A DNA stretch of 64,000 nucleotides from Dasypus novemcinctus (taxonomy: Eukaryota > Chordata > Mammalia > Cingulata > Dasypodidae): the NCBI RefSeq assembly GCF_030445035.2, contig NC_080694.1, positions 72,989,147 to 73,053,146 on the forward strand, given 5' to 3'. Each line of letters starts with the position of its first letter. The first letter of the stretch is position 1. The notes beneath the pieces are model-generated. The model was not told the origin of the DNA, did not search any database, and was given only the letters and a program-made list of their open reading frames with translations. Positions 32,735 through 46,012 of this stretch are shown piece by piece. A program made the translations under genes and the position numbers.

Positions 32735-33800
32735 GAATGATAATCAAGCTTGGACACTGCTGTACACAAACACTGCAGGTTCCACTGTGGAAGCTCCACA
32801 CTTCATCCAAGACCCCAGTGTTGCCCCTCCCCTCCAGCATGTGGCATGTTGTCTTTGTGGGTGGAGACCCACACAATAACCTAAAGAATATTGATTTCCC
32901 ATCCTGGGAAGTCCTGCCATTTCCTCTAATAGATCAGTAAGAATTCCCTGAGCACATGGGCAGTGCATAGTGAAAGAAGATAGACCAATATGCCAGGCCA
33001 TTGATACTGATGTTTGTACTTATAAACCTTGTTCTTGTGAAGTTGAAACTTAGCCTAGTATTATATATTGCTTAAGAGTTACCTCCTGAAAGCTACCTTG
33101 TTGCTCAAACATGTACTTGCTTTAAACCACACTCAGCCTATAAACGCACTACCTTCCCCCTGGTGTGGGACATAACTCTTAAGGATGAGCCTCCCTGGCA
33201 CTGAGGGATTTATACCAAACACCATGAACAATGCATTTATAAAAAGTTCTTGACAAAAGGGGGAAAATATTAAATATAAATGAGTTTTTATATCTAAGAG
33301 ATTTCAAACTGAGAAGGAAGGTCATTCCAGAGGTTGTGCTTAGGCACATCTCAGGAGGATCTTATTGACTGCCACAGTGAATAATGCATAAAACAAGGGG
33401 GCTCCTGAGGGCTCTAGAGACATATAGACACTATAGACAGACAGACTATATTAGGAAGTTGGCATCCTGTCAGTAATTAAAATATATGCTCACCAATGTA
33501 GCTGGTAGACTCATTTATGATTTCCTTACACAAGGATCTTCCATCCTTTTTATTTGAACCTATAATTAGCACTATACTCATTAGATATATCTCCCAGAGA
33601 GTTAAAATCTTCAGTCTGTTCATATGCCAGTTGAGCCCTGAAATCAGGAGAGTTGCAGCACCTACCTTGCTGTTCACTGGACTCACCCAGAACAACTAAC
33701 AAAAGGATGATGATGGACAACACCAATCCCAAAAAACAGAGAGAACCTACAACAACAAGCAAGACAATTCCATCCACCTGCTCGATGGGATATGCTATCT
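32735..33800 (+). mobile_element. LINE-1 3' UTR fragment, plus strand
   Basis: Shares GTAGAGACCCACACAAT-type and TCCTGGG(G/A)AGTCC blocks with the 3' UTR of the plus-strand LINE-1 at 62920-62980 and with 63860-63930. It has no coding content. Its right boundary near 33800 is uncertain. Confidence 0.6.
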
Positions 33801-35984
33801 ACTTTAAGTGTAAAATCATACAATATATCTAATGAGAAAAGTGAGTTACTTTCAGAAAGAAAATTAGCAAAATTTTATTTGGTACAGACAACAAAACTTA
33901 TAGTATTTACTGGTGAAAATAAACTATATAATTTTAAAGAGCATAAAATTTCCCAAGGCATTTTAAAAATTTGAATGAATGAATGATGTAAAAAAATAAA
34001 CACAATGTGTATTGGAATGAATGAAGAGATTCAAAATTAATTTTTGAGATTAAGAATATAAGGCAATAAAAATACTTTTTAGTTCTTCACTGTTTCCAAG
34101 TCTACAGAACAGAAAGTAGCCTCTGTTTTGAGGAGGTAGAAATTAAGTGTACATTATTTTTAATTGTGACTTGTTTAGGACCACATTTTACAAAATGCTT
34201 TCTTTCACTTATTATATTTTGGGGAAAAGAAAGTTCTAATTAGTTTAGTTTAATATAGAATAGTTCTTTAAATTAGTGCTCATTTTGAAAAATTCTGAAT
34301 TTAGTTCAAATGTATCCCAATACATTCCAAAGTAAGATAATATTCACAGAGTTGTTCAGATCAGATGGCTTAGAGAAATTTCTGGGATATTCACATTCAA
34401 AGATTCCTCATAACTGAATGTATTTGACTTAAATCTTATCAAAAACTGCAGCATAATTCTTTGTACATTTACATTACATAGGGATAAAACATTTTATTTA
34501 AAAAATAAAATAAAATTCTTAAGCTATTTGCTTAAAAATATTTTATAGAGCCAAGTTTTGTGCTATTAACAAAATTATTTCAATAAGCAATAATTATAAT
34601 ATTTCACTAGCATAAATATATCAATACAGGTTAATAAAAAATAGTTGAAAGGATAAGAATAGAAATATTAAAAGCTATGTTCTTTTGTGACAAAGTAAAC
34701 TTATTACAATAATGATTAAATAAAATAAATATTTCAGAAATTTTGTCAAAATTAATAATTGGCATGTAACAAAAGGAGAGAAATATGATACATAGATTAT
34801 TGCAGGTGGATTAAGTGTCTAATAATTGAGGAAGAAATAGATATGAGTGTGAACAATTTAAGGATATACCCTGCTAGCCTAGGCTGATTAAGCTTTGTTG
34901 CCTCCACCTATAAAAATGCATATGCAACTTATTGATATAAGGTTTGTATAGAAAATATAGGTTGAAAAGAACACAAAGACTAAGAAAAATGTTTTTGCCA
35001 TTTTAGAAGACAGAATTTTTATATTTATAAACCTTTTATAAAATTGAAAGAATATAAATATGTCTAAAAGTAAAATTGATAATATAAAAGAGAAATAAAT
35101 GTTATAAACATTTTTAATCTCTTGAGCTATCAAAAAATTGAAGAATTATAAAGGGCAAAATTTTCCTTCTATAAAATTAGCAAAAATTAAACATCCCTAC
35201 AATATCCAATGTTGTGTATATCTGATGCACTTTTGAGTTCCATGCACCTCTTATGATTTCAGCTTCCTACTAGGTTCTCTCTGAATATCTTGCATTACTA
35301 TTAAAATCATATGAGATATGTGTGGAAAGTGGCATGGTTATGCATTACTAATGACATATAAAATGATTTAATATTTTTGGAAAGCAATATGGCCATATGT
35401 TCAAGAGAATTGGATCTTTTATATTTTTTGATTCAGCAATACTATTCATGGAGTTATGCAGAGCAAAAATTCAAATTTTCATAATGACTTAGGAGAGTGA
35501 AAAATTGAAAATAACTTCTCTAAATGAAAGAGGTAAATGACCAAATGTAATGTGCTATGAATCCCATTGAATAACGTGAATAATTCTATTGAAAATGTAA
35601 AACTATGTAGTTGTATAAAGTAATGATATATAAATTTGTACCAATAATCAAAATTCATATGTATTAAAATAAGAATTAAAATGCACATTTAAAATGAAAC
35701 AGTTGAAGTAAAAATACTTGAATCCTTTGGTTAGTGGGATTGTGAAACAACTATAATCTTTCAGTTCTGTATTATTGACTATTCCAAATACAAGGAAAAG
35801 TAAGCTTATGATTGTCAGTGTGTCTGCATGTGTCTGTATATTTGTATGTACAGGGAGGGAAAGGAAACTAGTGGACCTCTATTTTAAAAGTTATACTTGA
35901 TAATTTTGTCTTAATTTGAAAATTAGAAAATGGATTCAATGAATAAATTGATAAAAGAGACATATGAAATTCAATGTGATAACA
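33801..35984. other. AT-rich intergenic sequence, no identifiable feature
   Basis: Very AT-rich, no coding potential, no named repeat recognised. It lies downstream of the minus-strand olfactory receptor. Confidence 0.6.
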
Positions 35985-36172
35985 ATGATTACATTGCATA
36001 TTTTATCCATAGGGGGGAAAAATGCTATTGCTTTCCCTCAACACCACATAATTGAAAGAATTCCGTTATTTTTTAAAGTTTCTTTTACATAATATTGGAC
36101 AGTCACTCACAGAACAAGAATGTTTTTTTCCCAGTGAATTTCCCATCCAAGAGATCAGATCTTGTGTAAAGG
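35985..36172 (-). repeat. Duplicated 3' end of the olfactory receptor gene
   Basis: 35990-36165 aligns with 36262-36417 in the same orientation: ATTGCAT.TTT..TC.ATAGG, AAATGCTATTG, TTTCCCTCA.CACCACAT, TTGAAAGAATTCC.TTATTT, ACATAATATT and CCCA..GAA.T.CCCA.CCAA. The second copy covers the last about 16 codons, the stop and 3' flank of the receptor. The first is therefore a diverged tandem copy of the gene end, offset by about 270 bp. Confidence 0.75.
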
Positions 36173-36365
36173 ATTTTTGATTTGAAAGAATGAAAAAACA
36201 TCTGGATCCAATGACAGAAAAGATACAGTCAGATGAAGAATTTTCATAATGACAATGACTATATTGCATGTTTAATCTATAGGGAAAATGCTATTGTTTC
36301 CCTCAGCACCACATATTGAAAGAATTCCATTATTTCAAAATGTCCTTGTACATAATATTAAACAA

Positions 36366-37328
36366 TCATCCACAGCAGGATGGAGATGTTTTCTTCCCAG
36401 GGAAGTCCCCACCCAAAAGTAACCTTCTCACAGCTCCCTTCATGGCCTCATTCCTCAGACTGTAGATAATAGGGTTCAGTGTTGGGGGCAACACTGTATA
36501 AAAGATAGAAACCATAAGATCAAAAGCACTTGGAGAATCTGAAGTTGGTTTTAGGAACTCAAAGGAACAGGTTGCAAGAAAAAATGAGACAACAAAGAGG
36601 TGAGGCAGGCAGGTAGAGAAGGCCTTGGATCGGCCCTCAGCAGAGGGCACTTTTAGAACTGTGGAGAAGATGTAGATATAGGAGATGATAATGGAGATGG
36701 AGCAAATGAACACCATTAGAGAAATGAAACCAATCACACAAGTCACTCCAATGTAGTTGGAGCAGGAGAGTTTCAGCAGCTGGGGCACATCGCAAAAGAA
36801 CTGGTGGATGACTTTGGCCTTGCAGAATGTGATGGAGAATGTGGCTGCTGTGTACAGGATTCCAGAGGCAGCAGCACTCAGCCATACAGCTGCCACAGTC
36901 CCCTGACAGGTACCAGGATCCATGATGAGCTCATAGTGCAGGGGGAGGCAGATGGCTGCGTAACGATCATAAGACATCACAGTGAGAACAGCCACCTCAG
37001 CCCAGGCCAGGGAGGTGAAGAAGAAAACTTGAAGTACACATTGCCCATAGGAAATATAGCCATTGCCCTTCAGGGAACTGTCAATGGACTGCGGGGCTGT
37101 AACGGAAATGAAGGTGAGGTCCAGGAGGGAGAGGTGCTTCAAGAAGTAATACATTGGGGATTGGAGAGCCTGGTCCAGTGTGGTGATGGTGATGATAATG
37201 AGGTTACCTGCCAAGGCCAGTAGGTACATCACCAAGAATAGCAATGCGTGTAAGATCTGCAGCTCATGGTTGTCAGAAAACCCCATGAGGAGAAATCCAT
37301 CCATTGTGGTTACATTTTCCATAACCAT
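36366..37328 (-). CDS. Olfactory receptor, family 14-like, intact
   Basis: A single-exon class A GPCR of 320 residues that detects odorants in the plasma membrane of olfactory neurons and couples to the olfactory G protein. Seven hydrophobic segments are visible. Hallmarks in order: N-glycosylation site NVT near the N-terminus, GNLIIITI (TM1), SPMYYFLKHLSLLD (TM2), MSYDRYAAICLPLHY (end of TM3), SYIYIFSTVL (TM5), KAFSTCLPHLFVV (TM6) and NPIIYSLRN (TM7). The start GFLLMGFS and the HQFFCDVPQLLKLSCS block are typical of family 14. The third residue is also Met and fits the usual family-14 start (MENVT) better than the first. I see no internal stop or frameshift, so it is probably functional. The subfamily member cannot be assigned from sequence alone. 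Confidence 0.93.
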   Translation of the reverse strand: MVMENVTTMDGFLLMGFSDNHELQILHALLFLVMYLLALAGNLIIITITTLDQALQSPMYYFLKHLSLLDLTFISVTAPQSIDSSLKGNGYISYGQCVLQVFFFTSLAWAEVAVLTVMSYDRYAAICLPLHYELIMDPGTCQGTVAAVWLSAAASGILYTAATFSITFCKAKVIHQFFCDVPQLLKLSCSNYIGVTCVIGFISLMVFICSISIIISYIYIFSTVLKVPSAEGRSKAFSTCLPHLFVVSFFLATCSFEFLKPTSDSPSAFDLMVSIFYTVLPPTLNPIIYSLRNEAMKGAVRRLLLGGDFPGKKTSPSCCG

Positions 37329-37357
37329 TTTGAAGATACAAAATGAGGAGGTGGTGG

Positions 37358-37375
37358 CTGGAAGATAAGAAAAAA
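37358..37375 (-). promoter_or_regulatory. Splice acceptor upstream of the olfactory receptor coding exon
   Basis: On the minus strand TTTTTTCTTATCTTCCAG ends at 37358, 30 bp upstream of the first ATG. Olfactory receptor coding exons are usually preceded by a spliced non-coding exon, and this is a strong acceptor in the right place. The upstream exon and promoter were not located. Confidence 0.65.
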
Positions 37376-38111
37376 TGGGAAATGCAATGGAAAGATATTG
37401 CCATCAATTTCTATTCATTTATTCAACATTGTTTCTTTAGAAATTCATTATTAAGTACCTGCTAGGGATCAACTTTCCCCTAGGTATTGGGGTTCCCAAA
37501 ATGAAGAGATGTATTTCTTATACATATGAAGCTTACAGTCTACACTAGTAAACTAGTAGGTATAGCTGAGTGCACATGTGGTCAAAATCAGTGGCCCTTT
37601 CTGAAATAAAGCTTACGTCTGCACCACAAAAAAAATCATTACTCCATTTATACAGGTGAAGCCCATCTTATTCCTTTAAGTCAACAACAGAAAAGCAGTG
37701 ATCAGCTCTCGGATGGAGATTTCTGAAATTGGATGGGTTGCATTTGTATATGGTACTTTGCTCTAGTTAAGCAAGTAGAATGATCGTTAGAGGAAATATG
37801 GCATTACAAATTGATACATGGATTAGTTCTTTGGACAGGGTGACACCAAAGTCTTTTACTGCCCAAAAATTCTGCCATTACAGGGTGAACCCCCTTGTAA
37901 TTGTGAACACAACACCAAAAGGTATAGAGTTAGCCCCCTTCCAATGAATATTTTCTCAATGGGAAGATCATCAAAATCTAGAACAAAACACTTTTTTTTA
38001 CTCTTAAAATGGATACATTTTATTCTATACAAATTAGATCTCAGTAAAGTTGACTGAAAGAAAGTTCAAGGTAGATTTATATGCAATGTACTGGAAAAAT
38101 ATATTTATATT
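37376..38111. other. Intergenic, with an old repeat-like patch
   Basis: 37440-37560 contains a pattern (ATTAAGTACCTGCTAGGGAT, then GGTATTGGGG and GAAGCTTACAGTCTACACTAG) that resembles ancient mammalian interspersed repeats. I cannot name the family. The rest is non-coding with nothing recognised. Confidence 0.4.
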
Positions 38112-38375
38112 ATAGGTTTTTTAATATATTTTTTATTTACTTTAAAAAGACACATAGATCACACAAAATGTTACTTTAAAAAATATAGGAGGTTCCCTTA
38201 TGCCCCACTCCCCATACCCCCCACTTTTCCCACATCAACAATTTCTTTCATTAGTATAATATATTCATTGCATTTGATAAAAACATTTTGGGGCACTGCT
38301 ACATCACATGGTTTATAGTTTACATTGTAGTTTACACTCTCTCCCAGTCCATTCAATGGGCAAAACACATTTTCA
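38112..38375 (-). mobile_element. 5'-truncated LINE-1 3' end, minus strand
   Basis: A T-rich start, then the same 3'-UTR block as at 5215-5304 plus 15411-15530 and at 52190-52430: CCCCAC.., CACATCAACAA, TTCATTGCATTTG, GGGCACTGCT, GTTTACATTGTAGTTTACAC and CCCAGTCCA. This copy runs uninterrupted through the position where ERV1 integrated. It therefore shows the empty-site structure. Confidence 0.8.
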
Positions 38376-38804
38376 AAAAAAAAAAAAATTATGTATCACT
38401 TTCAGTTGCAGTGACTGTTCTGATTGCCTGGAGTATCTTCTATATCTACCAACTTTCCATTTCAATCTTCATTTTATTCAATTTCTCTTCACATAATTTA
38501 ACTTCAGTTCAAGTAATGAAATATTTATTGATGATTTACCACATGCAAAGGTATTTGCCAAAAGAAAAAATTGTAGTGATCATTTTGAAATTCTCTTAAA
38601 AGTGGAAGGAAAATATTCAATACTCAGGAAGCAACTTGAAAAAGTGAATGTGAATTGGTATAGAGTGCTATTTCATAGAAGGGAGGAGTCAAGTTTAGAC
38701 TCCTTGCCCATGTTTGGGCTTTGTGGATGGGGCCAAGTGCTCTCCCCTCATTAAAGGACTTCTACTCTCATTTTAACTCCATGTGTTTATTCCTCACATT
38801 TAGT
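38376..38804. other. No identifiable feature
   Basis: An A-run at about 38376-38388, then AT-rich non-coding sequence. Confidence 0.5.
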
Positions 38805-39015
38805 TCATGTTAGTAGTAATATTTTGATGATGCTCTTGCATAGTTTCTGACAAATGTTTCACAATTCAAGGTATTGGTGGAGGGGTGATGTATGGGAGCC
38901 CTGTATGATGTCATGCATGTTTATTTTGTAAGTTCACAACTTTTACTATACACTTACTGCTTATGTATGTTCATGAGTAAATGACATATTTCCAAATATA
39001 GATACTTAAAAAAAA
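38805..39015 (+). mobile_element. 5'-truncated LINE-1 3' end, plus strand
   Basis: Reverse-complement match to the 3' UTR of element C near 29390-29560 (AGTTCACAACTTTTACTAT, ATGATGTCATGCATGTT, GGTATTGGTGGAGGG). It ends in a short A-rich tail at about 39008-39016. Confidence 0.7.
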
Positions 39016-40634
39016 GAGTTCTACCCTCATTAAAATACTCATCAGTATATCAGTGTTGCTGAGTTCCTTCATGAGTCCCTCACATTGCTTTATTTTTCCA
39101 TTCTTCTGTGAGGTCTTTACAACAGCTGGGAAACTACTGCATCAATGTCTTTTCAGGCTTTATTCTAAACCCTGTGAAATCTTAGAAATCATCATCTGGA
39201 GAATCCTAAACGTGAGGCCAGCACCCCTGCCCCACTCCATATAGACCTGGGAGTGGCTTTTGTTAATCAGTAACAGCCTGTTTTCTTCAGTTCGTGTTTC
39301 TAACATATGGTATCAATCCCTCCTGCTGATACTGCAGACTTACACTGACTCCTACCCTTCTCTTCCATGAAGAGTGAAGCTGGCTTTTGAGGACACCGTT
39401 TCTAAGTCCCGTTGACTGGTGGGATTTCCAGTTTAAATGTACAAAAAGTGGATATTAAATTAAGCTCTAGTTTTAGCTGACAAATTTGCCTCTTGTCTCT
39501 CACTCTGCCAATATAAAACATAAGATTAATGTACCTAGACCACCCCCAACTCTATAAATCTCTAACAAAGTCTCACTGGATAATAAAAAGCAGGAGGAAG
39601 GAGAGAGCAAGTGTGTTCCTCCAACATGTCTTCCTTTCAATGTCCACATTTTGACTCTTTAATTGAACTGATAAGATGTAAAACAGCATTATTGTCCAAA
39701 TTAATTTTAATTGTGGTTCAGTAAATATGTTGGTTTGCAAAATTTGTACACATAGTTATCAATAGACAGGGAAGTAAAGAAACTAAACAATTTTGTGTGC
39801 TCATTTTTATGACACAGACACCATACTAGAATTATATATTATTTAATCCAAATACGCATTTTTTATCTTCTATGGGTTAAAGAATTTGACCTCCATTTTA
39901 AAGAAAAAATAAAACTGAGAGTACTTAAGAAGGAGAATTGACCTTTTCAATTAACACGTCTTCCTCACATTTAAAATCTGTCAGGATTAGTGAAAAACAA
40001 GCAGTTAACATTGGGAATTTTTAAAGCCACGTTTACAAAGAAAGCATATCTATCCAAGGATATCTCTTTCCATGATATCGGGTATTATTTGAAGAAGTGT
40101 TTCACATCTGCTTTCTGAGTATTTATATATACAAATAAAATATTAAACTTTTCCAATTTACTAGTTTTTCCTTAAAAACTAGTCTTTCCTTATCATAATA
40201 CATTTGTATAAATTCAACCAAAGGATTTTGTTAACCTGCTCATTTTTAGGGAAGTAAATGTCCTTCCTTGTTAGAATTAAAAGCCATTCTTCTTCAAATT
40301 CAATTTGAAGATTAAAAGGTTCTGTTAGTTTCCATAAATTCTTTCACTCTTTCTTTACCCAAAATTAGAAAACTCACCACAGCTTATTCTCAGTGTACAG
40401 CCAGCTGTCAAAGCTGATTACCAATTGCTGAATTTATCATGTATAGTAAAACAGATCTTATTAAACCTGCTGTTTCCCCTGAGAACTGAGTTCTTTTGGC
40501 ATCTTTCCTAATGCAAGTCTGAACTGAATAACGATATTTCATTTACACTTCCCACATGGCACCTGGGACTTGGAGCCCTTGAAACTTCACAGAAGAGGTA
40601 TAGTTTAGTAGGAGAGGGTTTGAGTGTCCCTCAC
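39016..40634. other. No identifiable feature
   Basis: AT-rich non-coding sequence. No open frame with family resemblance, no RNA gene and no repeat that I can name. Confidence 0.5.
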
Positions 40635-40815
40635 TCCAGGCTTTCAGACTTTACTAGATCTGTGACTCACTTGGAAGGCCCATTAAATCATCAGAACCTC
40701 CATGCCCAATCAGAAATTCAGGTTCAGTGGGTCCTGGTGCTGCCAGGTACTTGGATTTCTAAGAAACTCTTAGAGGGTGCTAAGGGTGCTGGTCTGAGGC
40801 CACACCTGGAGACAT
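40635..40815. mobile_element. MER5-like hAT DNA transposon relic
   Basis: Contains the familiar order of a MER5-type element: CTTTCAGACTTTA, CACTTGGAAGGCCCATTAAA, CAGAAATTCAGGTTCAGTGG, TTGGATTTCTAAGAAACTC and GGTGCTGGTCTGAGGCCACA. Non-autonomous and diverged; the termini are not sharp. Confidence 0.65.
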
Positions 40816-41469
40816 GTTCCCTAGCCATCCAGTATTTCTGAAAGGGAAACTGAAAGTTCCTATGGAAAAAGTTTATATGAATGAATCGCTAATGAAGACA
40901 GCCCAGAAAACTAGAAGACAGTGTTTATTTAATCTTTATGTTTAAAATTCAGAACTACCGTCAAACCTCAGATATTCAATGCCTGTCAAAAAACAGTCAC
41001 AATCATATGAACGTCCTTTAAAAGATCTCTAAAATAACCTTGCAATAGTAACTGAGAATATCATAAGGTGGCCATGGTCATTAAAATTTGTTAAAATCTT
41101 TGCTGCACATTTTTAAGTACTTAGGAATAAATGTAAATCAACAATTTTTGTTCTGTAATACTGAGTTCTCATCCATTTTTTGATATTTTTCCAGGAATAA
41201 TCACAGGAGTACAGATTAAACATTACATTTTCTGCATTTTAAATTTTCTTTAAATTAAAATTAAGATAAAATTATTGAGTTTAGGTTATGAAAACACTTT
41301 TTACAGGTTTTTAATATTTCCTAATTCCTTTAGGAATTATTATTTAATTATTTATTATTATTTAAGTCTCCATTGCCCCCAGTATTTTTTAACCAGTTTT
41401 GCCAACATGGGAATTTTTCATTTGTTGTATCTTGCATTAAATATGAGAATGCCTATTGTATCATATTTA
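40816..41469. other. No identifiable feature
   Basis: AT-rich non-coding sequence. Confidence 0.5.
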
Positions 41470-41620
41470 AGCAGATTGATAGGATTTGAATCCTAGTTGT
41501 ACCTTTACACTCTCTGAGGTGACTTTAATTAGGTACTGCATCATTCTGAACTTTTGACTTCTCATCTGTAAAATGAGAGTATTGTTGATTGAATTATTCA
41601 TATAAAGTGATCAGGTTATG
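41470..41620 (+). mobile_element. MIR SINE fragment, plus strand
   Basis: GGATTTGAATCCTAG, then a degenerate middle, then CTTCTCATCTGTAAAATGAGAG. These are the B-box region and core end of a MIR element. Confidence 0.7.
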
Positions 41621-42059
41621 GCTACAAATTAATAAGCCCTCGATGATAAGTCTCATCATTAATGTCTTATTTAAAATTGTATCACAAAATCTTTCAGAAA
41701 ATTTAAAAGCATTAACATTTTCTGTTTCATTTTATAAGGCCTATATGACCTCAATGACAAAATCTGACAAAGAAAAAAGAGAAAAATAACTTTTATCATC
41801 CCAAGAGATTTAGAAAAACATTTGATAAATTTCAATGTCCATTCATGATGACACCACTAAATTACTCAGCATTCTCAGATAAGAAGGAAACTTTTCCTCT
41901 GATAAAAGTATCTATATCATGAAATAATTCCCCCATGAATTGAGGAATAAGAAAAGAAAGACTCCTACCAATGTTTTACTCAACAATAAAGTAAAAAAAA
42001 AAAAATCAAGTTATAAAATTTGAAAATAGTTTTCATGGATGAATATAAAAATAGAAAAC
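41621..42059. other. No identifiable feature
   Basis: AT-rich non-coding sequence. Confidence 0.5.
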
Positions 42060-42970
42060 AAATTAACTTCAAATTATTAGAATTAATATATAGTGATAAT
42101 TTAATAATATTATAAAAGCCATGCAAATTTCAGTAGCATCAAAAGCTGTAATTATGTAGACATACATCTATTTGAACATTTGCAAAACCTCTATATTGAA
42201 TACTACAAAATATTATTCAAAATTGAAGTAGACATATAAATTGGGAGTTATAGCATTTTCATAAATTAGAAGTTATAATATTGCTAAGATGTCCATTCTC
42301 TCCAAATAGATCTATAAATTCCATGTGAATCCTATTAAAATTCTAGCAGTTTTTCTTTTGGTGTAAATTGACAAGATGTTTCTATAATCGATATAGAAAT
42401 ACCTAACACCACCATGACCAGAAGAAGAACAAAGCTGGAGAATTTATACCACTAGATATCAAAACTTATAAAACTAGTACAGAATTAGGTATCCAGAATC
42501 AGACTGGATAGATCCCATCAAAAGAATTATGATAAATTTGCCACTGCAGTGTAGTGGGGGAAAGGATGGTATTTCCAATAAACTACTTTGGGAAAAAATA
42601 AATATACATATGAAAAAGACTATGCTGTTCACAAGTCAAAATCAGATGCATCTAGATCTAAATGTGCTATGTGAAACTATAAATTACCTGAAAAAAAAAA
42701 AATAGAATACCTGCAAGGCCATGGTTTAGGCAAAGATTCTTTTTTTTCTATGTAAAATGTATTCATCAGAAAAATGAAGATAAATTAATTGGACCCCACC
42801 AAAAGTGAGAAATTCTTAACATAAAATATTTACTCAATTTTAAAATTTATTGATAACGCTTACTCATTTTAAATGTTTAAAATTCTCTGAAATGGAAATA
42901 TGAATTTCCAACCAATATTTTAAAAGTGTTTCATCTTAATAATACTCAGGTAAAATAAATTATGTACACA
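42060..42970 (+). mobile_element. Old LINE-1 ORF2 3' fragment, plus strand
   Basis: Recognisable ORF2 C-terminal nucleotide blocks: ATTGAATACTACAAAATATT, GCTAAGATGTCCATTCTC, GAAGAAGAACAAAGCTGGAG, GATATCAAAACTTATAAAAC and GACCCCACCAAAAGTGAGAA. Heavily diverged, no open frame. Confidence 0.75.
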
Positions 42971-44029
42971 ATGAGAGGCCATCAGAAAATATCACAAAAC
43001 TTTGAAATTTAATGATGAAGTATCATTTGCCAAAAATATAAGAAGCAGCTGAACAGGCACTTGATGATAATTTACATTCTTCTTTATTCATACCCAGAAA
43101 CATTGTAAACATTGATGCCATGTCACACTAAACCAGCAGTAGGACTCACCCCAAATGAAGAAGTAGGGGGCAATTCTGCCAGGACTGCCCCAAACTGCCC
43201 CACAATGGGACCTGGTGGATTCTGAAAACAGAGGCACTAAATGCCAGGGTGCTCAGTCCTTGCACATTATAGGTGAACTGAACTCCAGAGAGCTGCCTCT
43301 GCCTGGCAATAGACAGTGAGACTAGTTACAGATTATGAGATGATGATAAGAAGTTCACTTGCTATGACCACACCTGTGACAACCTCTCCTAGATTATACA
43401 TGGCTGGGAGAAAACGGTGGCTGAAAACCAGAGGCAAGTTTTGGAAAAACATCTGGGTATGTGTTTCTTTCTCAAAACAAGATGTACCTAGTCAGGCAGC
43501 GTTCAGTGTTATAGCACTAAAAACTGGGCGTGCTTCCAAGGAGTTATGTGGAGGGATGACTGTGGGGCAGTGGGCAGGTGACAAGTCTGGGTGGGTGAGA
43601 TTAATTCTTGGTCAGGTAAGAGATGCTATACAGATCATGCATTGGAAAGAATGAGTAACTTAAAATTAGAGATAAAATCAGAAAATCTCAAACTCAGTAA
43701 AACATGATACAGAAATACATGTAATAGCAGAAGTTATTGAAATGAATACCTAAGAATGACAGAGGGGATTGAACCTTCTTTGTAAAATACTATCAAAATA
43801 TCAAATTTCTGACAAAATATTCTAAGAATAAATCTTACAATGCACTAATTAATAGTCATTTGAATAAAGGGACTAAAATGCCACATAGGTATGAAAAATA
43901 AGCTGATAAAAGAATAAAATATGTAACTCTATGCCAAGATGTTTGAAAAATTAGTTGACAGGTTTTATTAACTGAAGAGTTAAAGAACATGCTGGATTCC
44001 TTACTTATGCATTCCAAGATTGTATCTAC
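42971..44029. other. No identifiable feature
   Basis: Non-coding. An open frame of 112 codons at 43316-43654 has no family resemblance or supporting context. Confidence 0.45.
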
Positions 44030-44330
44030 CTCTGGACTTTGCATGTTCTATTTTCTCTGCCAGGAATGTTCTTCCCCAAATGTCCACTTGACCACTCCTT
44101 TCCTTTAAGTTTCTTTAACATATGGTGTTATTAGTAAGGGCTGTACTGTATCAGATGACCTACTTCCTGCCCTGCCTCACTTCTCTACTTTCTTCTGTCA
44201 TATAAAACAGAGCATATTTACATGTATAATGTTAATGGTTTCCTTCCCACGGTAGACTATGAAGATGGAAATTTGCATAGTTTCTCACTTCTGGACTTTC
44301 CCTTGGAGTTCAAATAAATGAAATTGAATG
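44030..44330 (+). mobile_element. L2 LINE 3' end, plus strand
   Basis: Blocks typical of the L2 3' end in order: TCTGCCAGGAATGTTCTTCC, ACCACTCCTTTCCTTTAAG, TTCCTGCCC, TAGACTATGAAGATGG and CAAATAAATGAA. Diverged. Confidence 0.65.
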
Positions 44331-44469
44331 GTAGATGAATGAAAGAATAAAAAATGTCTGAGATCTTAATAAAACATAAAAACATTGCATGCAAGTCAAC
44401 ATCCAATATAATGAAAAGTTTACCAAAAGTGAAATAGACAGCATTTCTTAAATGGGTAAAGGTTTGAGG

Positions 44470-45425
<956 letters not shown>

Positions 45426-45511
45426 TTAAAACCTAGTGGAAAATACATGTAAAGTGAGATCAAGATAGGACTGTGAGCGTCATACTTCTATTCAACATTG
45501 TCTGATGATTT

Positions 45512-45996
45512 TGTTGTAAAACTTGAGAGGTTCAATTATTTGTGTATAGAAAGGCCAGGACTCAGGAATGATTTTGATAAGGAAAAATGGTTTATTGACG
45601 GCCAGCCAGACTCAGGAGCTTTCTGTAGCAAACCGGAGCCCCGAACAAGAATTTTGAGTTCCTTTTATACAGAGATGAAGAACTAAATCGTTCTTTGTTT
45701 CCATGCTCAATAGGTTTGAATTAGCATATATATATCTTCCACATCCTAGGTAAGCTTTTAGCAAGGACTTCATACATTCTAGATAAGCTTTTAGCACATT
45801 TGGTTTGCATTTTCCCTGATTATTTAAAGTTTATAGAGTTTACATCGATAAACTGTTTCCTGGGACTGGAGTCATTGCCATGGTTACCAAGGGCAAGGCT
45901 GCAGCCTCTTACCATCCCATACTCACAAGTCAGGACAGACAGCTCAAGTTAAGGTTATCTCCAAAGAGACAAAGAGCCTCCCACCCATAGCCCACT
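45512..45996 (-). repeat. ERV2 3' LTR
   Basis: Reads on the minus strand from about 45996 (GTGGGCTATGG) to 45512 (TTTTACAACA). A TATAAAAGGAACTC box (complement of 45657-45670) lies upstream of AATAAACCA (complement of 45588-45596). It aligns with the other LTR throughout. Confidence 0.85.
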
Positions 45997-46012
45997 TTAT
46001 TTCCCCCCTTAT
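45997..46012 (-). other. ERV2 polypurine tract
   Basis: On the minus strand ATAAGGGGGGAAATAA lies directly upstream of the 3' LTR. Confidence 0.8.

Noticed and set aside
35985-36172. A second olfactory receptor pseudogene
   Set aside because: Only the last codons and 3' flank are duplicated. No transmembrane region is present, so it is recorded as a repeat.
45500-45511. A target-site duplication for ERV2
   Set aside because: The bases next to the two LTR ends do not match over 4-6 bp. Decay or a shifted end may hide it, so none is claimed.
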